A DNA stretch of 64,000 nt from Plicaturopsis crispa FD-325 SS-3 (lineage: Eukaryota; Basidiomycota; Agaricomycetes; Amylocorticiales; Amylocorticiaceae), in contig KN832554.1 of NCBI GenBank assembly GCA_000827205.1, positions 2,194,892 to 2,258,891 of the forward strand. The letters are read 5' to 3'. The notes beneath the pieces are model-generated. The model made no database searches and was not told where the DNA came from. It saw only the letters and a program-made list of their open reading frames with translations. Of this stretch, positions 44,601-55,691 are shown one piece after another. Numbering within the stretch: the first letter of the stretch is position 1; each line of letters opens with the position of its first letter. The translations under genes and the position numbers were made by a program.

Positions 44601-47600
44601 CGTGGCTTGTCTTACTATCCAAGTTTAGCAACCCCAAGGCTCTCTATGCAACGGAAACATTACACTCCCTCTATGTCTCGCAACTCTCACATCCCGATCG
44701 AACACTCCAATCGCACTCCCTGTCGTGTCTTCTCACCTATAAATCCCCCCACCTCCTACCCCATGCAAACCGCCTACGGCTCTTCCTGGACGATACGCGG
44801 TGGAGAGACGAGTTGGTCTCACTCGATATCAGTCAGATTGACCCCCAGCAGCGCGCCGAGTTCGTTGATGTCATCATCCGACTTTTGTTTGGGCTCATGC
44901 TCGAAAAGAAGGGTCGCACTCGGGGTGCCGACCGTCGTGCTGCCGTGCTAAGCGCCCTCGGGGGCTGCACAGACAAGGAGCTTGGCCTCCTCGCGGATCT
45001 TATGCTTCGGCCTATGCACTCAGATAGCTCGTATCGTCCCGAAGGAAAGTTCGTGTTACGTAGGATTCCGGAGACAGTATCGGAAAAACAGCAGGTTGGA
45101 TTCCTTACTCTCCTCGGCGACGTCGTCAAAAATCTCGGCCCCAGACTTCTCGCATACTGGCCGGCGCTTTTGAGTACCACCTTGGATTTGGTCGGCGACG
45201 CACAGACCCGAATCGAGTCGAGCAAAGTAGATGATGAGGATAATGCCGATGCGGATGTCGAGGATGACGACCAAGCCGACGACACTGGACCTTCGTCTAA
45301 GATCACTCGTTCCATACGGTCTCTTGGTCTGAAGCGATTGGCTGAATTTTTCCGCAACCCGGCTCCCTTCGATTTCTTACCCTACATGGAGGCTTCCTTC
45401 CACTCCTTTATCTCGCCGCGTTTACAATCTTTAGACAAGGAGAACACCCAGGCACCCTCTGCACTCTTGGAACTCTTCCATGTCTGGACGTTACAAAGGG
45501 AACATGTGCACTTTTTGGTGGACTTCGATAGTCGCACGCTGCCCCAAATCTATCAGTGTCTTGTCGCTACCAATGTCAAGCCTGCCGTCATCTCCCGCAT
45601 ATACGATATCGTTGATCGGATTCTCGCTTTCTCTAGCGTCGACGACGCAATCTCACAGAATGTCGTCAAACCCCATATTTCCCTGCTACTCACCAACCTT
45701 GCCACTTTGGTAGAGCGTAGTAAAGGCCTCGCTGCGGTGTCCACCCCCTTAGCACAGCGGCAGATTGGGATCCTCTCTGAAATCGCGCCGTACTTGACGA
45801 ATGCAGATCAAGCATCCACTTTGCTAGGCCTTTTCTCGCCGCTCCTCAGAAAGCCCTCGAAATTCGTTGCCGAGAAAGTCAAGGTCGACCTACTCAAAAT
45901 CCTGTGCAACCTATTTCACCTTATTCCGGACCTGGCCGACCGCACATCGTTGGTGTACACAAAGACCTACGAGATGCTGTCACAACTGTTGCAAACCCTC
46001 CGCGGACGTCCTGCCCACCTCGCTCTTATTTCGGCCTGGAACCAGTTTGCTTCCATCGACGTTTCCTGTAGAAATCTAGCGGCTCTCTTAGAGTCTCTCA
46101 ATGCATACTCGAAGAAGCGGATGGATGAACCTGATTTCGATCAACGTCTAGAGGCATTCCGGGAGCTAAATGAAGCCTCGTACACTACTCTCACCTCACG
46201 AGATTGGCTTCCAGTCTTGTACAATATGCTGAACTTCATCCAGGACCCGGAGGAGTTAGCTATCCGGAATAACGCGTCGTACACACTCCGTCATTTCCTA
46301 GACCTTGTCGCTGGCCCTTTAGCTGCGAACTTCGAGCCAACGTTCGCCCGGGTACTGTGGCCAGGTCTCAAAAACGGTCTACGATCCAAGCATGAAATGG
46401 TTCGCGTGGAAATCCTCGGAGTTATCGCCTATGCGGTGACAAAATGCGACAATATCAACTCTCTCAAGGATATGCGCGTGTTGCTCGCGGACGGTGACGA
46501 CGAAGCCAACTTCTTCAACAATATCCATCATATACAATCCCATCGTCGTGCGCGTGCTTTGCGCCGCCTTGCAGACCAGTGTGACGAGGGTCATCTCCGC
46601 AGTTCCACCCTCGCAGAGGTTCTAGTACCATTGGTTGCCAATTATGTGACCGCTGCGGCTTCACTCGATCACCATCTCGTCAACGAGGCTATCACCACCA
46701 CTGGCCGAATGGCGAAGCACCTCACATGGGGCGCCTACTACGCGTTGGTGCAAAAGTACCTCAAACTTTCACGAGACAGAGATGAATCGGAACGCGTTTA
46801 CGTCCGAACGCTCGTTTCGATATTGGAGAACTTCCACTTCCCTATGGAGGAGATTGTACTTCATCCTGCCGAGGTGGAAGATCTTGGCTTGGAGGATGGC
46901 GAGGACTGGGACCACGATGATTCAACTCAGCAGGTACCCAAGCTTGCGCCAGCCAAGACTGTCGATGTACGGCGCATCGCTGACGCCGTTAACATCCGTC
47001 TACTGCCCAATCTCCTCAATCATCTCGAGAAACGGGACATCACCGAGGACAGCATGCGTATACCGATATCCCTTGGTATCGTGAGAGTCGCTCAGCACCT
47101 CCCGGAGGCTACTCGCGAACCCCAAATACTACGGCTTCTGACCATTCTGTGCCAGGTTCTGCGCAGCAAGTCTTCTGAGACCCGAGATCTGACACGGGAC
47201 ACTCTCTGCCGCATCGCTGTCACTTTAGGACCGTCGTACCTGCCCATCATTTTGCGTGAGCTTCGAGGCGCACTGCTGCGTGGTCCACAGCTTCACGTGC
47301 TGGCCTACGTGACACACGCACTCCTGGTTCATGTCACGACTGGAGAGCATGCTGACGCCTTCGAGGCACTCGACGACTGTGTCAATGACGTGGCGCATGT
47401 CTCTGCTGAGGTTGTGTTTGGAGAGTCGGGAAAGGACCTGCAATCAGAGGATTTCAAAACCAAGATGCGAGAAGTTCGAGCTGCCCCTGCTAAAGGTCTC
47501 GACTCGTTCACCATTCTGGCCAAATTCGTCACACCTTCGAAAATCAGCGCTGTCTTGCATCCTCTCCGGGGTATCCTGAAGGAGACTGAATCGTCGAAAG

Positions 47601-50062
47601 TCATGCAACAAGTTGACGAGGTTCTGCGACGAATATCTACTGGCCTCAATGCGAACAAGCATCTTGTTCCCGCTGAGCTCCTGGTTCTCTGTCATACTCT
47701 AATCAGCCAAAACGCCCGTTTCCTCAAGCAAGCACCATCTTCCCAGAAGCATAGAGGAAAGCCCAAGGGTGACGCCGTCGTGCAGATGAAACGGAATGTA
47801 GTCTCTGATGTCGATCACTTCGCTAACAACTCGTTCCGGTACGTGTGATCTATATCTCATGCTCGTACGCGCTCATGTCTTCGCGTAGTTTTGTGGTATT
47901 TGGTCTCGATCTCTTCCATACTGCATTCAGACGAGGTCGCTTTGATTTCAAGGATGCGGCCATAATCGCGCGATTGGAACCAATGGTCTCCGTCATCGGC
48001 AACACCCTGTATTCGACGAATGCTCCTGTCCTCACTCTGGGTCTCAAGGCTTCTGCTTCGATTGTCAAATGCCCACTCAAATCCCTCGATAAATCCCTGC
48101 CGATCTTCATTCGTCAGGTCATCGACATTGTCAAACAGACTGGGAGTACGGAATCAGAGCTGGTTCAAACCGCATTCAAATCACTAGCTGCGATCCTTCG
48201 AGACTGCCCATCGGCACAGGTTAAGGAAATGGACCTAGTCTATCTCCTCGAATTGCTAGCGCCAGATCTCGAGGACCCTACTCGCCAAGCGTCCGTATTT
48301 ACTATGCTTCGAGCCATCGTTGCACGTCGTTTCATCGTTCCAGAGATTTACGACCTCATGGACAAGGTGTCTGAGATCATGGTGACGAGTCAATCTCCTC
48401 ACGTCCAAGAGCTCTGTCGCGGTGCACTGCTGCAATTTTTGCTCGATTACCCCCAAGGAAAAGGCCGTCTCCGCAACCAAATGGCTTTCCTCGCCAAGAA
48501 CCTCTCCTATGTGTACGAGAGCGGAAGGAAGTCCGTCATGGAGATTCTGAGCGCGATCATCGCCAAATTCGAGGTTAGCCTCGTCAGGGAATATGCCGAC
48601 CTACTCTTTGTCGGTCTCGTTATGGTGATAGCCAACGATGATTCGACAAAATGCCGAGAAATGGCGGCAGAGTTGATCAAGGGTCTGTTTTCCCACCTGG
48701 ATGAGGACCACCGACAGATTGTTCTATCGCACCTACACTCATGGGCTTCCCAACAATCGCAGCCCCAGCTCGTCCGAGTATCTTCGCAGGTTTACGGTCT
48801 TATCATCGACGTACTCCAGGATGGCACACTTCCATATATCACCGCTATCCTTGACGACCTCAACGCTTCGATAGAACGCAGTACTCGCGCACTTGATTCT
48901 GCAGAGGATGCGGCAATGGACGTGGACCTCGAGTGGCAGGTACCTTACCATGCAATGACCACGCTCTCCAAGGCTCTCCGCGTGTTTCCAGAAGCGACTA
49001 CACACCGGCCTGACAAAGTTCTTTGGCCTGCCGTTGCATCGCATCTGTTATTTCCCCATGCATGGGTACGCACGGTATCATGTCGATTAATAGGTTTGCT
49101 TTACAACGCTGTTCCTGCCGCCGAACCCGCCGCGCAGCTTCCCGACGAATCACCTCTGTCGAGAGTGGGTATGCAAGAAGTTGCGAAGAAAATGTGCTTG
49201 CAGCTCAAGAGCGAGCACCTGGACGGACCCCTCAGTTTGCAAATCGTCAAGAACCTGTTCTATGTCGGGAAATCATTCTGTGCGATACCGTTGGCTCCTT
49301 CACAGGCATCTGTTGAGGACGCTGTCAATGAAATGGAGGACGAGGATGACTCTTTTGGCGAGGAAGGTGGAAGTAAGGCAAACGATCCCCTGCCCTGGCT
49401 ATTCTCCAAGCTTTCCTATCAGGCTAGGTCAGCCCATATCGCTCGACGGAATCGGACCTTTAGTAGCGTGAGTTTTGCCTTCGTGCCCCATTTTGCCCTT
49501 TTCTCGTGTTGACCGTTTTTAGAACAACTGGTCGCATCAGCCCTTATCCGTTCTACGCTGGTTTGCGGCAATGGCATCGTATATGGAACCCTCTCGGCTA
49601 GAGACATTCCTCGTCCATATACTGTCACCGCTATATCGTATCGTCGAAGACGATACCATCCGGGATCCACAGATGGGTAAGCCCTGTCCAATTCATGCTG
49701 ACTACTTTTGCTAAATTATGTCCGGCAGACGAGCTCAAGACACTGGGGGCTGAACTCCAGGATCTAGTGCAATCCAAGGTGGGGACAACGAAGTTCGCCA
49801 GCGTGTACAACCAGATACGGCAGTCTGTCTTGGGTGTGCGCAGGGATAGGAAAGCTGCAAAGGTGATGCAGGTCACCACGAACCCGGAGGCGGCGGCCAA
49901 GCGGAAGATCCAGCGAAATGTCATCAAAAAAGATAGTCGGAAACGCAAAAGCCAAGTCTTCGCGTGAGTTCGCTTTTCTCCTTCACTTACGGTCTTCGTA
50001 CTCGTGCTCATGATGTTTACAGGGAGGGGAAGGGCAGATCAAAAAGGAGGCGAGAGGAGTGA
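41689..50062 (+). CDS. UTP20: U3 snoRNP small-subunit processome protein Utp20 (DRIM)
   Basis: Very large nucleolar HEAT-repeat protein required for 18S rRNA processing. The start MDYEDEAPRVKRFK and the following YQSHKESLKDVHLPSALAQTKFD match the fungal Utp20 N-terminus. About 15 introns lie mainly in the first 3 kb; then one exon of about 3.4 kb runs from 44427 to 47830 (RLDSMTYEAQLLATLGECSS to DVDHFANNSF), and a second long one continues with FVVFGLDLFHTAFRRGRF. The whole is made of HEAT-like helical pairs. The segment HLPEATREPQILRLLTILCQ and the block VFGLDLFHTAFRRGRFDFKD belong to the family's conserved regions. The C-terminus is basic: AAAKRKIQRNVIKKDSRKRK and, after a last intron, GKGRSKRRREE. 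Estimated length is about 2,500 aa, normal for the family. The frame is open throughout and splices are regular. Confidence 0.95.
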
Positions 50063-50202
50063 TAGACCAATCTATCAATATCTGTAAATTTGTCCAGCAT
50101 AATGTTTTCTTCGCATCTGCATAGCATGCTACTCTCCTCACTTGTATACAGTAATCATTCGCATATACACAACGTACATAGATATTAACAATATGCACAG
50201 GG

Positions 50203-51168
50203 CTACGATAGGTCCATGGGGGTAACTGCATCGCAAGGAAAACACAATAAATTCTCTTCCTGCGCCGCCTCATCATCATCCTCGTTCCAGTCACTAGTCG
50301 TTTCCCACTCGTTCTCAAATTCGATGTCCAGGGTGAGCTCTTCTTCACCATCTCTGGCGTCCGTTAAAGGTAGGAACGACGCTAGTTGAGGTAACATGTG
50401 ATTGGAGGGGTTATGCGATACCGGCTGGACCCAGCGTCGTTCACGTAGCCGCTTGTGTCGTTCGCGGTCCTCCTCTATCCGTTTGAAAATCTCGGCACGA
50501 GGCAGCGTCGTTCCAGGTGGACGTGAGGGCGCTTCAGTAGAAGAATCGTCTGCTGGCGTGTCGCGCTTCTCGAGCGCTGTCATCACATCATCGACCTTTT
50601 GTGGGTCGACGAACCGTTTCGTCCTCCAATTCTCGAGGATCTGAATTTGCGTAAGGATGTGGAAGAAACAAATAGTCAAGTTTACACATACCTGCTTCGT
50701 GCTGTTGAGGTTCGGCAAGCCCTCTCTTCCCTCAGGAACAACGTATTCGACGATTTTCTCGAGATCTCGTGCAACATAGTCGACGTAAGACGCACTGCTC
50801 GAGCTAGCCTCGGGGCCTGGAGCTTTTGGATGTGTTCTGTATATGAGGGAGGTCTCACAGAGTGCGTCGAGAAAATAGAATATGTTGATGCGGTTGTTTA
50901 TGGAGCCCTTCACAAATCTTAGCCATATTGTCAGGTGTAAGACATTGTACTGAGCTGACCTTTTGGCATTCCTCGACAATACAATCCCACAAGTCCTCGC
51001 CGCAACTGGAAAAGTACTTCCGCGCATACCCGACGACTTTCTGAATGGACTGCTGTGAGCTGGCCAACCTGTTTAGATAAAGCTCCAAATTCAGAGGATA
51101 GACTGGACTGACGCGTTTAGTCTCCTCAATAATGTCAGAAATTCTATCCTTACTTCGAACGGGTCCAT
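50203..51168 (-). CDS. CTK3: CTD kinase subunit gamma (Ctk3)
   Basis: Component of the CTDK-I complex that phosphorylates Ser2 of the RNA polymerase II C-terminal repeat. The start MDPFEVRIEFLTLLRRLNA, followed after a 40-45-nt intron by SSQQSIQKVVGYARKYF, is the Ctk3 N-terminal (CID-like) domain. Then come DLWDCIVEECQK, a further intron, and INNRINIFYFLDALCETSL. The C-terminal Ctk3 domain includes LPNLNSTKQILENWRTKR, FVDPQKVDDVMTAL and PRAEIFKRIEEDRERHKRLR, ending in an acidic tail (EFENEWETTSDWNEDDDE). The stop is 140 bp from the convergent UTP20 stop. All expected family blocks are present and total length is near normal. The longer upstream frames on this strand are not needed. Confidence 0.92.
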
Positions 51169-51545
51169 CCTGTGTTGCCGGTCGCGACCGACTGCTCGAG
51201 ACTAACGAAAGCGTAGAAGGATGCCGCTGCAAACTTGGGATGAAAGGCTTAAGAGCGCTATGGAAGGGGCACTGAGTCTGTGGTTGTGTCGAGGACCGAG
51301 GTAGGAACAAAGAAGAATCGACGCGACCTATCCGAGTCTCTCTCTGTTCTTGACTTCCTCCATCATCTTGGTCGATCTGAAAATCCGTTATGCGTCGCAG
51401 CCTGCGCGAATCGCAATATGAATGAAATGTCCGATACTCGAACGCGACAGTGGGGGTTTTTCTGCCAGCAACTGATACCGTACAATCATGCGGAGCCAAA
51501 TCGTCATGTCAAAATCCGCTCGGCAGACCACAAGAGAACCATGCC
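51169..51545. other. Intergenic, CTK3 promoter and coiled-coil B 3' end
   Basis: Both neighbours are on the minus strand. Frames on both strands cross it, but none has family character. Confidence 0.4.
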
Positions 51546-53177
51546 TCAAGGCTCGCCGAGACTCGACACCACAGAGTCGAGTGCGACCCTAGGTTTGAGT
51601 AGAGTGGTACGCTCCATAACCTCTATATCTCCCTTGGATACCTTTTCGACTCTCTGCAAACCTAGATCTGTCGTACATAGCACCCTCCCAGTCGCAAGAT
51701 TTTCCCTCGGATTACCGCCATCGAAGGCATCGGTCATGAACTCGGAATCGAATGCCTCGTCAGACTTGACGGCGATGGTCTCCATGTCACAAGAAGTCAG
51801 GTCCTGGCCAATTGTCTTGTTCAACCGCAGGGAGAGGTCGATTATTGTGGATACCCCATCGCGAAAACTGGTGACTAGTGCTTCGGGGACGTCACCAAGA
51901 AATCCGCCGGAAGCTTTCAAGATGTGTTCCAACTCTCCCATGATCAGGGCTAACGGAGATGGCATCCGTCCGACGAGGCTCGCTTGGGCACGAGTTATCG
52001 CCCGCCATCTACCCGCGACAGCTTGAATCTCTTCATAACGGTCAGCGTCTCTCGTATCGCCAGGACACGCGTCGTGAGACTCACCTGCTTCGTAAACCTT
52101 CGCGTAGATCCTATTCAGACACTCGCAATGCGCGGGACTTGGATTCCATATGGAACTTAGGTGCTTCGACCACTGAACCAACATGGCCTGGATGGCGACT
52201 TGTACCAGGGTAGGGTCCTCGCTATGGTTGTTCGATCTGAGAAGGAGGAGCATTTTTTGACCCACGCATCCTCCGGCGACACGGAGGGTTTCCTCGTCCA
52301 CATCCATTCGCCTGTACTGGAATGTGTCCGCCATGAATGCAGCGACATGAAGAATCTCAGCGTTCAATGCCTCGACTTTGGTCACCACTTCTGCCCCTGC
52401 CACCGCATCAGCCGTGCTGAGGAAGGTGTTGGCCCCGCGGAGCTCTGTCGTCCGATCGCCTAGCAGCTGAATGGCATGGCGCAGGTTCTTCCTCTCCGCA
52501 TCTAAGTCAGCCTTCACTGTCTCTGCCTCCCTCCTATACTGCTCTGCTCGCTTCGCCATGCTGTTATTCTTCGCGACGGCGTCATCTTCGAACGCTTTCC
52601 GGCTCTGCTTCCCCTTCCACAGCTCCTCTTCCAACTCCCGGTTGTGACGAGTTAGGGTGTCGTTCAAGGACTTGAGATGCTGGACCTCCTCGTGCAACCT
52701 GTTACGATGCTCGCGCAGCCGCTTGACGTCGCTATGCAGCCCCTTGTTCTCGCGGATCGTCGCTAGGTGCTCCTTCTCCATCTCGCGAATGCTTTCAAGC
52801 GCGGCCCGTTCTTGCAGGCCTTTCGCCTTCAAGTCCGCATTCTCTACCTCCAGCGTACGGACACGTTCTTTCATGTCATCGAATTCGTAGTCTCTGCCAT
52901 CGTCGTCCACCCCAACATCCTGACGTCCGTCAACTCTCTCCCGCTTTCTCGACTGCTTAGATCCATTCGACCCATTCAACGTCATTCGCGATATCCGCCT
53001 GGTCATAGCACGCGTCGAGGACCTCTGTGATACATCGCTCTGGTCGTATACCCCCGTACCTGCCGTCGCTCGATCCTCCTCGCGCTGGACCATTTGTGAG
53101 TCCAACGGACGCGGTGTGTGGGTAGGTGAGAGACGTTCGTTGTTGGAGGGTAGAAGGGACGCTATCCAGGTCATCAT
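51546..53177 (-). CDS. Coiled-coil protein, paralogue B of a local family
   Basis: Two exons (53177-52085, 52021-51546) total 1569 nt, again 522 aa, the same length as paralogue A. The N-terminal 110 residues are basic and Ser/Arg-rich (SSTRAMTRRISRM). A long coiled coil follows (about residues 95-235: LEVENADLKAKGLQERAALE, HRNRLHEEVQHLKSLNDTL). The shared C-terminal domain contains VEALNAEILHVAAFMADTF, then AVAGRWRAITRAQ directly after a 63-nt phase-1 intron, IIDLSLRLNKTIGQDLTSCD, METIAVKSDEAFD, VLCTTDLGLQRVEKVSKGD and TLLKPRVALDS. Paralogue C lies only 0.7 kb upstream and is more similar to it than A is (shared QRVEKVSK/RRVEKVSK and LNAEIL..AAFMAD). The function is unknown. No signal peptide or membrane helix. 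Confidence 0.75.
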   Translation of the reverse strand: MMTWIASLLPSNNERLSPTHTPRPLDSQMVQREEDRATAGTGVYDQSDVSQRSSTRAMTRRISRMTLNGSNGSKQSRKRERVDGRQDVGVDDDGRDYEFDDMKERVRTLEVENADLKAKGLQERAALESIREMEKEHLATIRENKGLHSDVKRLREHRNRLHEEVQHLKSLNDTLTRHNRELEEELWKGKQSRKAFEDDAVAKNNSMAKRAEQYRREAETVKADLDAERKNLRHAIQLLGDRTTELRGANTFLSTADAVAGAEVVTKVEALNAEILHVAAFMADTFQYRRMDVDEETLRVAGGCVGQKMLLLLRSNNHSEDPTLVQVAIQAMLVQWSKHLSSIWNPSPAHCECLNRIYAKVYEAGESHDACPGDTRDADRYEEIQAVAGRWRAITRAQASLVGRMPSPLALIMGELEHILKASGGFLGDVPEALVTSFRDGVSTIIDLSLRLNKTIGQDLTSCDMETIAVKSDEAFDSEFMTDAFDGGNPRENLATGRVLCTTDLGLQRVEKVSKGDIEVMERTTLLKPRVALDSVVSSLGEP

Positions 53178-53883
53178 CGGGACTCTCGTTATGGGGAGGG
53201 CCCAGGTGGGTGGTTGGAGTTTGCGACGCTGAGAGGAGAAATTTGACAGAGGACGCCGGTGTCCCCCTTTGTCGCCATAACCGGGGTCATGCCGTCATTC
53301 CTACTATGGCTTAGGCCTCATGGCTCAGAATAACACTGCGAAACAACGGGAACTCGGAATTCTCAAGTGCCTTCAAATGAATATGAAATCCTCGTTCTTT
53401 GCTCATGTCGCGGACTTCTTCTTCTTTTTCGCAGTCGGATGTTGGCTGGATGGCCGAGCTACGCGTTTACTCCATATCATCGATAATAGCATCATGTAAA
53501 TGAATCGGCAGGACGCCGTCCATGATGCATGATGAGTGCATCGACGGACTCGTCCGTCCTTCAGTGCTTCAACAGGATACCCCTTTGTGAGTCCCTTTCT
53601 GCGCGTTAATTACCAGGTTCTGATGCTTGACACTGTAATACTAGGCTATATCTGGGCTCAGAGTCATTCGCTAACCCGAGTATGGTCCCCGACGCCTACG
53701 TAGAATTCGTTATCTACGTTTACTCTTCAGGTTGTATCGATCGACATCCGATGGCAGCGCGCCTCGACCCTGTGAGTTTACATCGATATATGCTCCCTTG
53801 ATAAGGTGGTAGTGCAACAAAAGCTGTAAATTAAATACATTCCACAGTAAAGACAGATGCCTGCGATCCTGTCCGTGACTCCC
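53178..53883. other. Intergenic between coiled-coil paralogues B and C
   Basis: Promoter of B and 3' UTR of C. A poly-AAGAAG-type stretch lies at about 53415-53435 on the minus strand (cttcttcttctttttc on plus). No coding signal seen. Confidence 0.4.
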
Positions 53884-55294
53884 TCAATCATCGTTCCTCA
53901 GACTCTCCGCCAACGACTCGAGCGCGACCTTGGGCTTCAAAAGCATCGCCTCCTTGATCTCGTACTCTTCATCTTTCGACACTTTCTCCACCCGCCGCAA
54001 TCCCAGCTCCGTTGTTCCTAGCACGATCTCTGGCGCGATGCTCTCCTGCCCCTCACTTAGCCCGCTACCATACGCGTCGTCCATAATCTCGCGATCGTAC
54101 TCAACGCCCGGCGCGATAGTCGTGACCCCGAAATCAGCGGAAGTAATCTCGACACCGATCGCCCTATTCAGCTGTATAGCCAGGACCACTACCGCCTCCG
54201 TCCTCTTGTCGAACCTATTGAGCGTTTCCTCGACTTGAGGAGGGTCATCTTTACACCCAGCGATCTCCAGGATGTCGAGGAATGAGTCCCGGATCAGAGC
54301 GATCAAGTGCGGAAGCGCGTCTGGCTCTTCGAGGCCACTGCGGACGTACATCCTCGTCAAAGCTCTCCATCTCCCAGCCACGGCATGAGGCTCTGTAGGG
54401 CACGCGACTTCAGGACCATTCCCGTTTGCAATCGATAGGAGCTGGAGGCTTACCTCTACGGAGCATCTGCTCGTGAATCTCGAGAAAATGGTCGTCTTGT
54501 GAGTCCTCAAAACACCAGGCCGTCGCTATCCATCTCGCGAACTCAGCTAGACACGCCTGAAACGCAATTTGGACTATCATAGGATCGTCGTGCTGACCCG
54601 TACGCAATAGCTGGATGAGCGCTGGCCCCATGAACCGTTGCGCATTCTGAGCTGCCTCCTCCACGGCGGCTTCCTCCGCCTCCTCCTCAGCCAGTAGGCC
54701 AAATTCGAACGAATCTGCCATGAATGCCGCGTTCTGAAGGATCTCCGCGTTTAACGCCTCGACCATCCTGATAACGTCCGCTCCGGAAATTGTGTCGGCC
54801 TTCGTCAAGAAAGCCTGTGCGCTTTTCAGCTCGGAGGTTCGCGCGTCCAGCAACCCGGCCGTGTCGGCATATTCCGTCTTGAGGTGGCGCAGCTCGTCCT
54901 CGAGAACTTTCCTCTGCTTCTCCTGGCGTTGCAAATGGGCATTCAGACTGGCCTCAGACGCGCGCAGTCGCTCGAGTGACACGCGATATTCCTCCGCCTG
55001 CCGCCTCAGCATCAAAACCTCTTGATCCTTTTCTCTCAGCAATCTCTCTTTCGTCTTCCCGTCCTCCCTCGCCACTCTCGACTCCTCAGTGATAGCAATT
55101 ACACGCTCATTCCGCTCGTCCAGATCGTGCCGTAGGCTCTGCAGCTCCAGATCAGCCTGCGCGACATCGCTGCGGATGAGATTCGGATTTTCTTGGCCTT
55201 CGCGTCTAGTGTAGAACAGGTAGGCTAGAGGTGCGGTGGTGTAACGTGCCACTAGGGCGAGTGGGCTTGAGGGATGAGATAACGACGAGCCCAT
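53884..55294 (-). CDS. Coiled-coil protein, paralogue C of a local family
   Basis: Two exons (55294-54454, 54392-53884) total 1350 nt and 449 aa. It lacks the long Ser/Arg-rich N-terminus of B and starts MGSSLSHPSSPLALVARY with a short hydrophobic stretch (APLAYLFYT). The coiled coil spans about residues 45-165 (LELQSLRHDLDERNERVIAI, QEKQRKVLEDELRHLKTEY). The shared C-terminal domain reads VEALNAEILQNAAFMADSFE, ALIQLLRTGQHDDPMIVQIA, HAVAGRWRALTRMY just after a 61-nt phase-1 intron, VVLAIQLNRAIGVEITSADF, VLGTTELGLRRVEKVSKDE and MLLKPKVALESLAESL. The intron position and phase equal those of A and B, showing common descent. Function unknown. Confidence 0.75.
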
Positions 55295-55691
55295 GGATAC
55301 AATGGACGACAGAAATCGTGTTTTGCAATCACCTTACAACAATTTGTCGAATATGTAAACACGCGTCGAAGGCCTGGCGGCTGGCCGCATGTTTGTGTGC
55401 CGTCCTCATTTTAACCTCCTTGCATACACATGCACGTACTTCACGCATTCACGCTGCGCCGGCGCTACGGCGTGTTCTCGATCGTACGTTTGCTTCCTTT
55501 TTGCCACGCATGTATGTGAATAGGGAATGACTACGTCCGCATCCCAGAGTCGTCACATCCGCAGATTGTACCGCTAGCGGGTTCCTTTGTTATAATGTCG
55601 CCCTTCTTCACAGATCTGCAAGCAATATAAGGCGTATGCATGTCTGACTACGTGAGGCCCAACATCGACGTTCGATATCCACATTTCCCCG
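55295..55691. other. Divergent intergenic region, coiled-coil C and Hsp70 copy 1
   Basis: 397 bp with promoters for both genes. A TATA box for the Hsp70-like gene is listed separately. I did not find an array of nGAAn heat-shock elements by eye. Confidence 0.4.
55626..55631 (+). promoter_or_regulatory. TATA box (TATAAG), Hsp70-like copy 1
   Basis: TATAAG 66 nt before the ATG at 55692. The same hexamer precedes the second copy. Confidence 0.4.

Noticed and set aside
51280-52026. Plus-strand 248-codon open frame
   Set aside because: It is antisense to coiled-coil paralogue B and to the CTK3 upstream region; the minus-strand reading has a conserved domain and a good intron, this one has neither.
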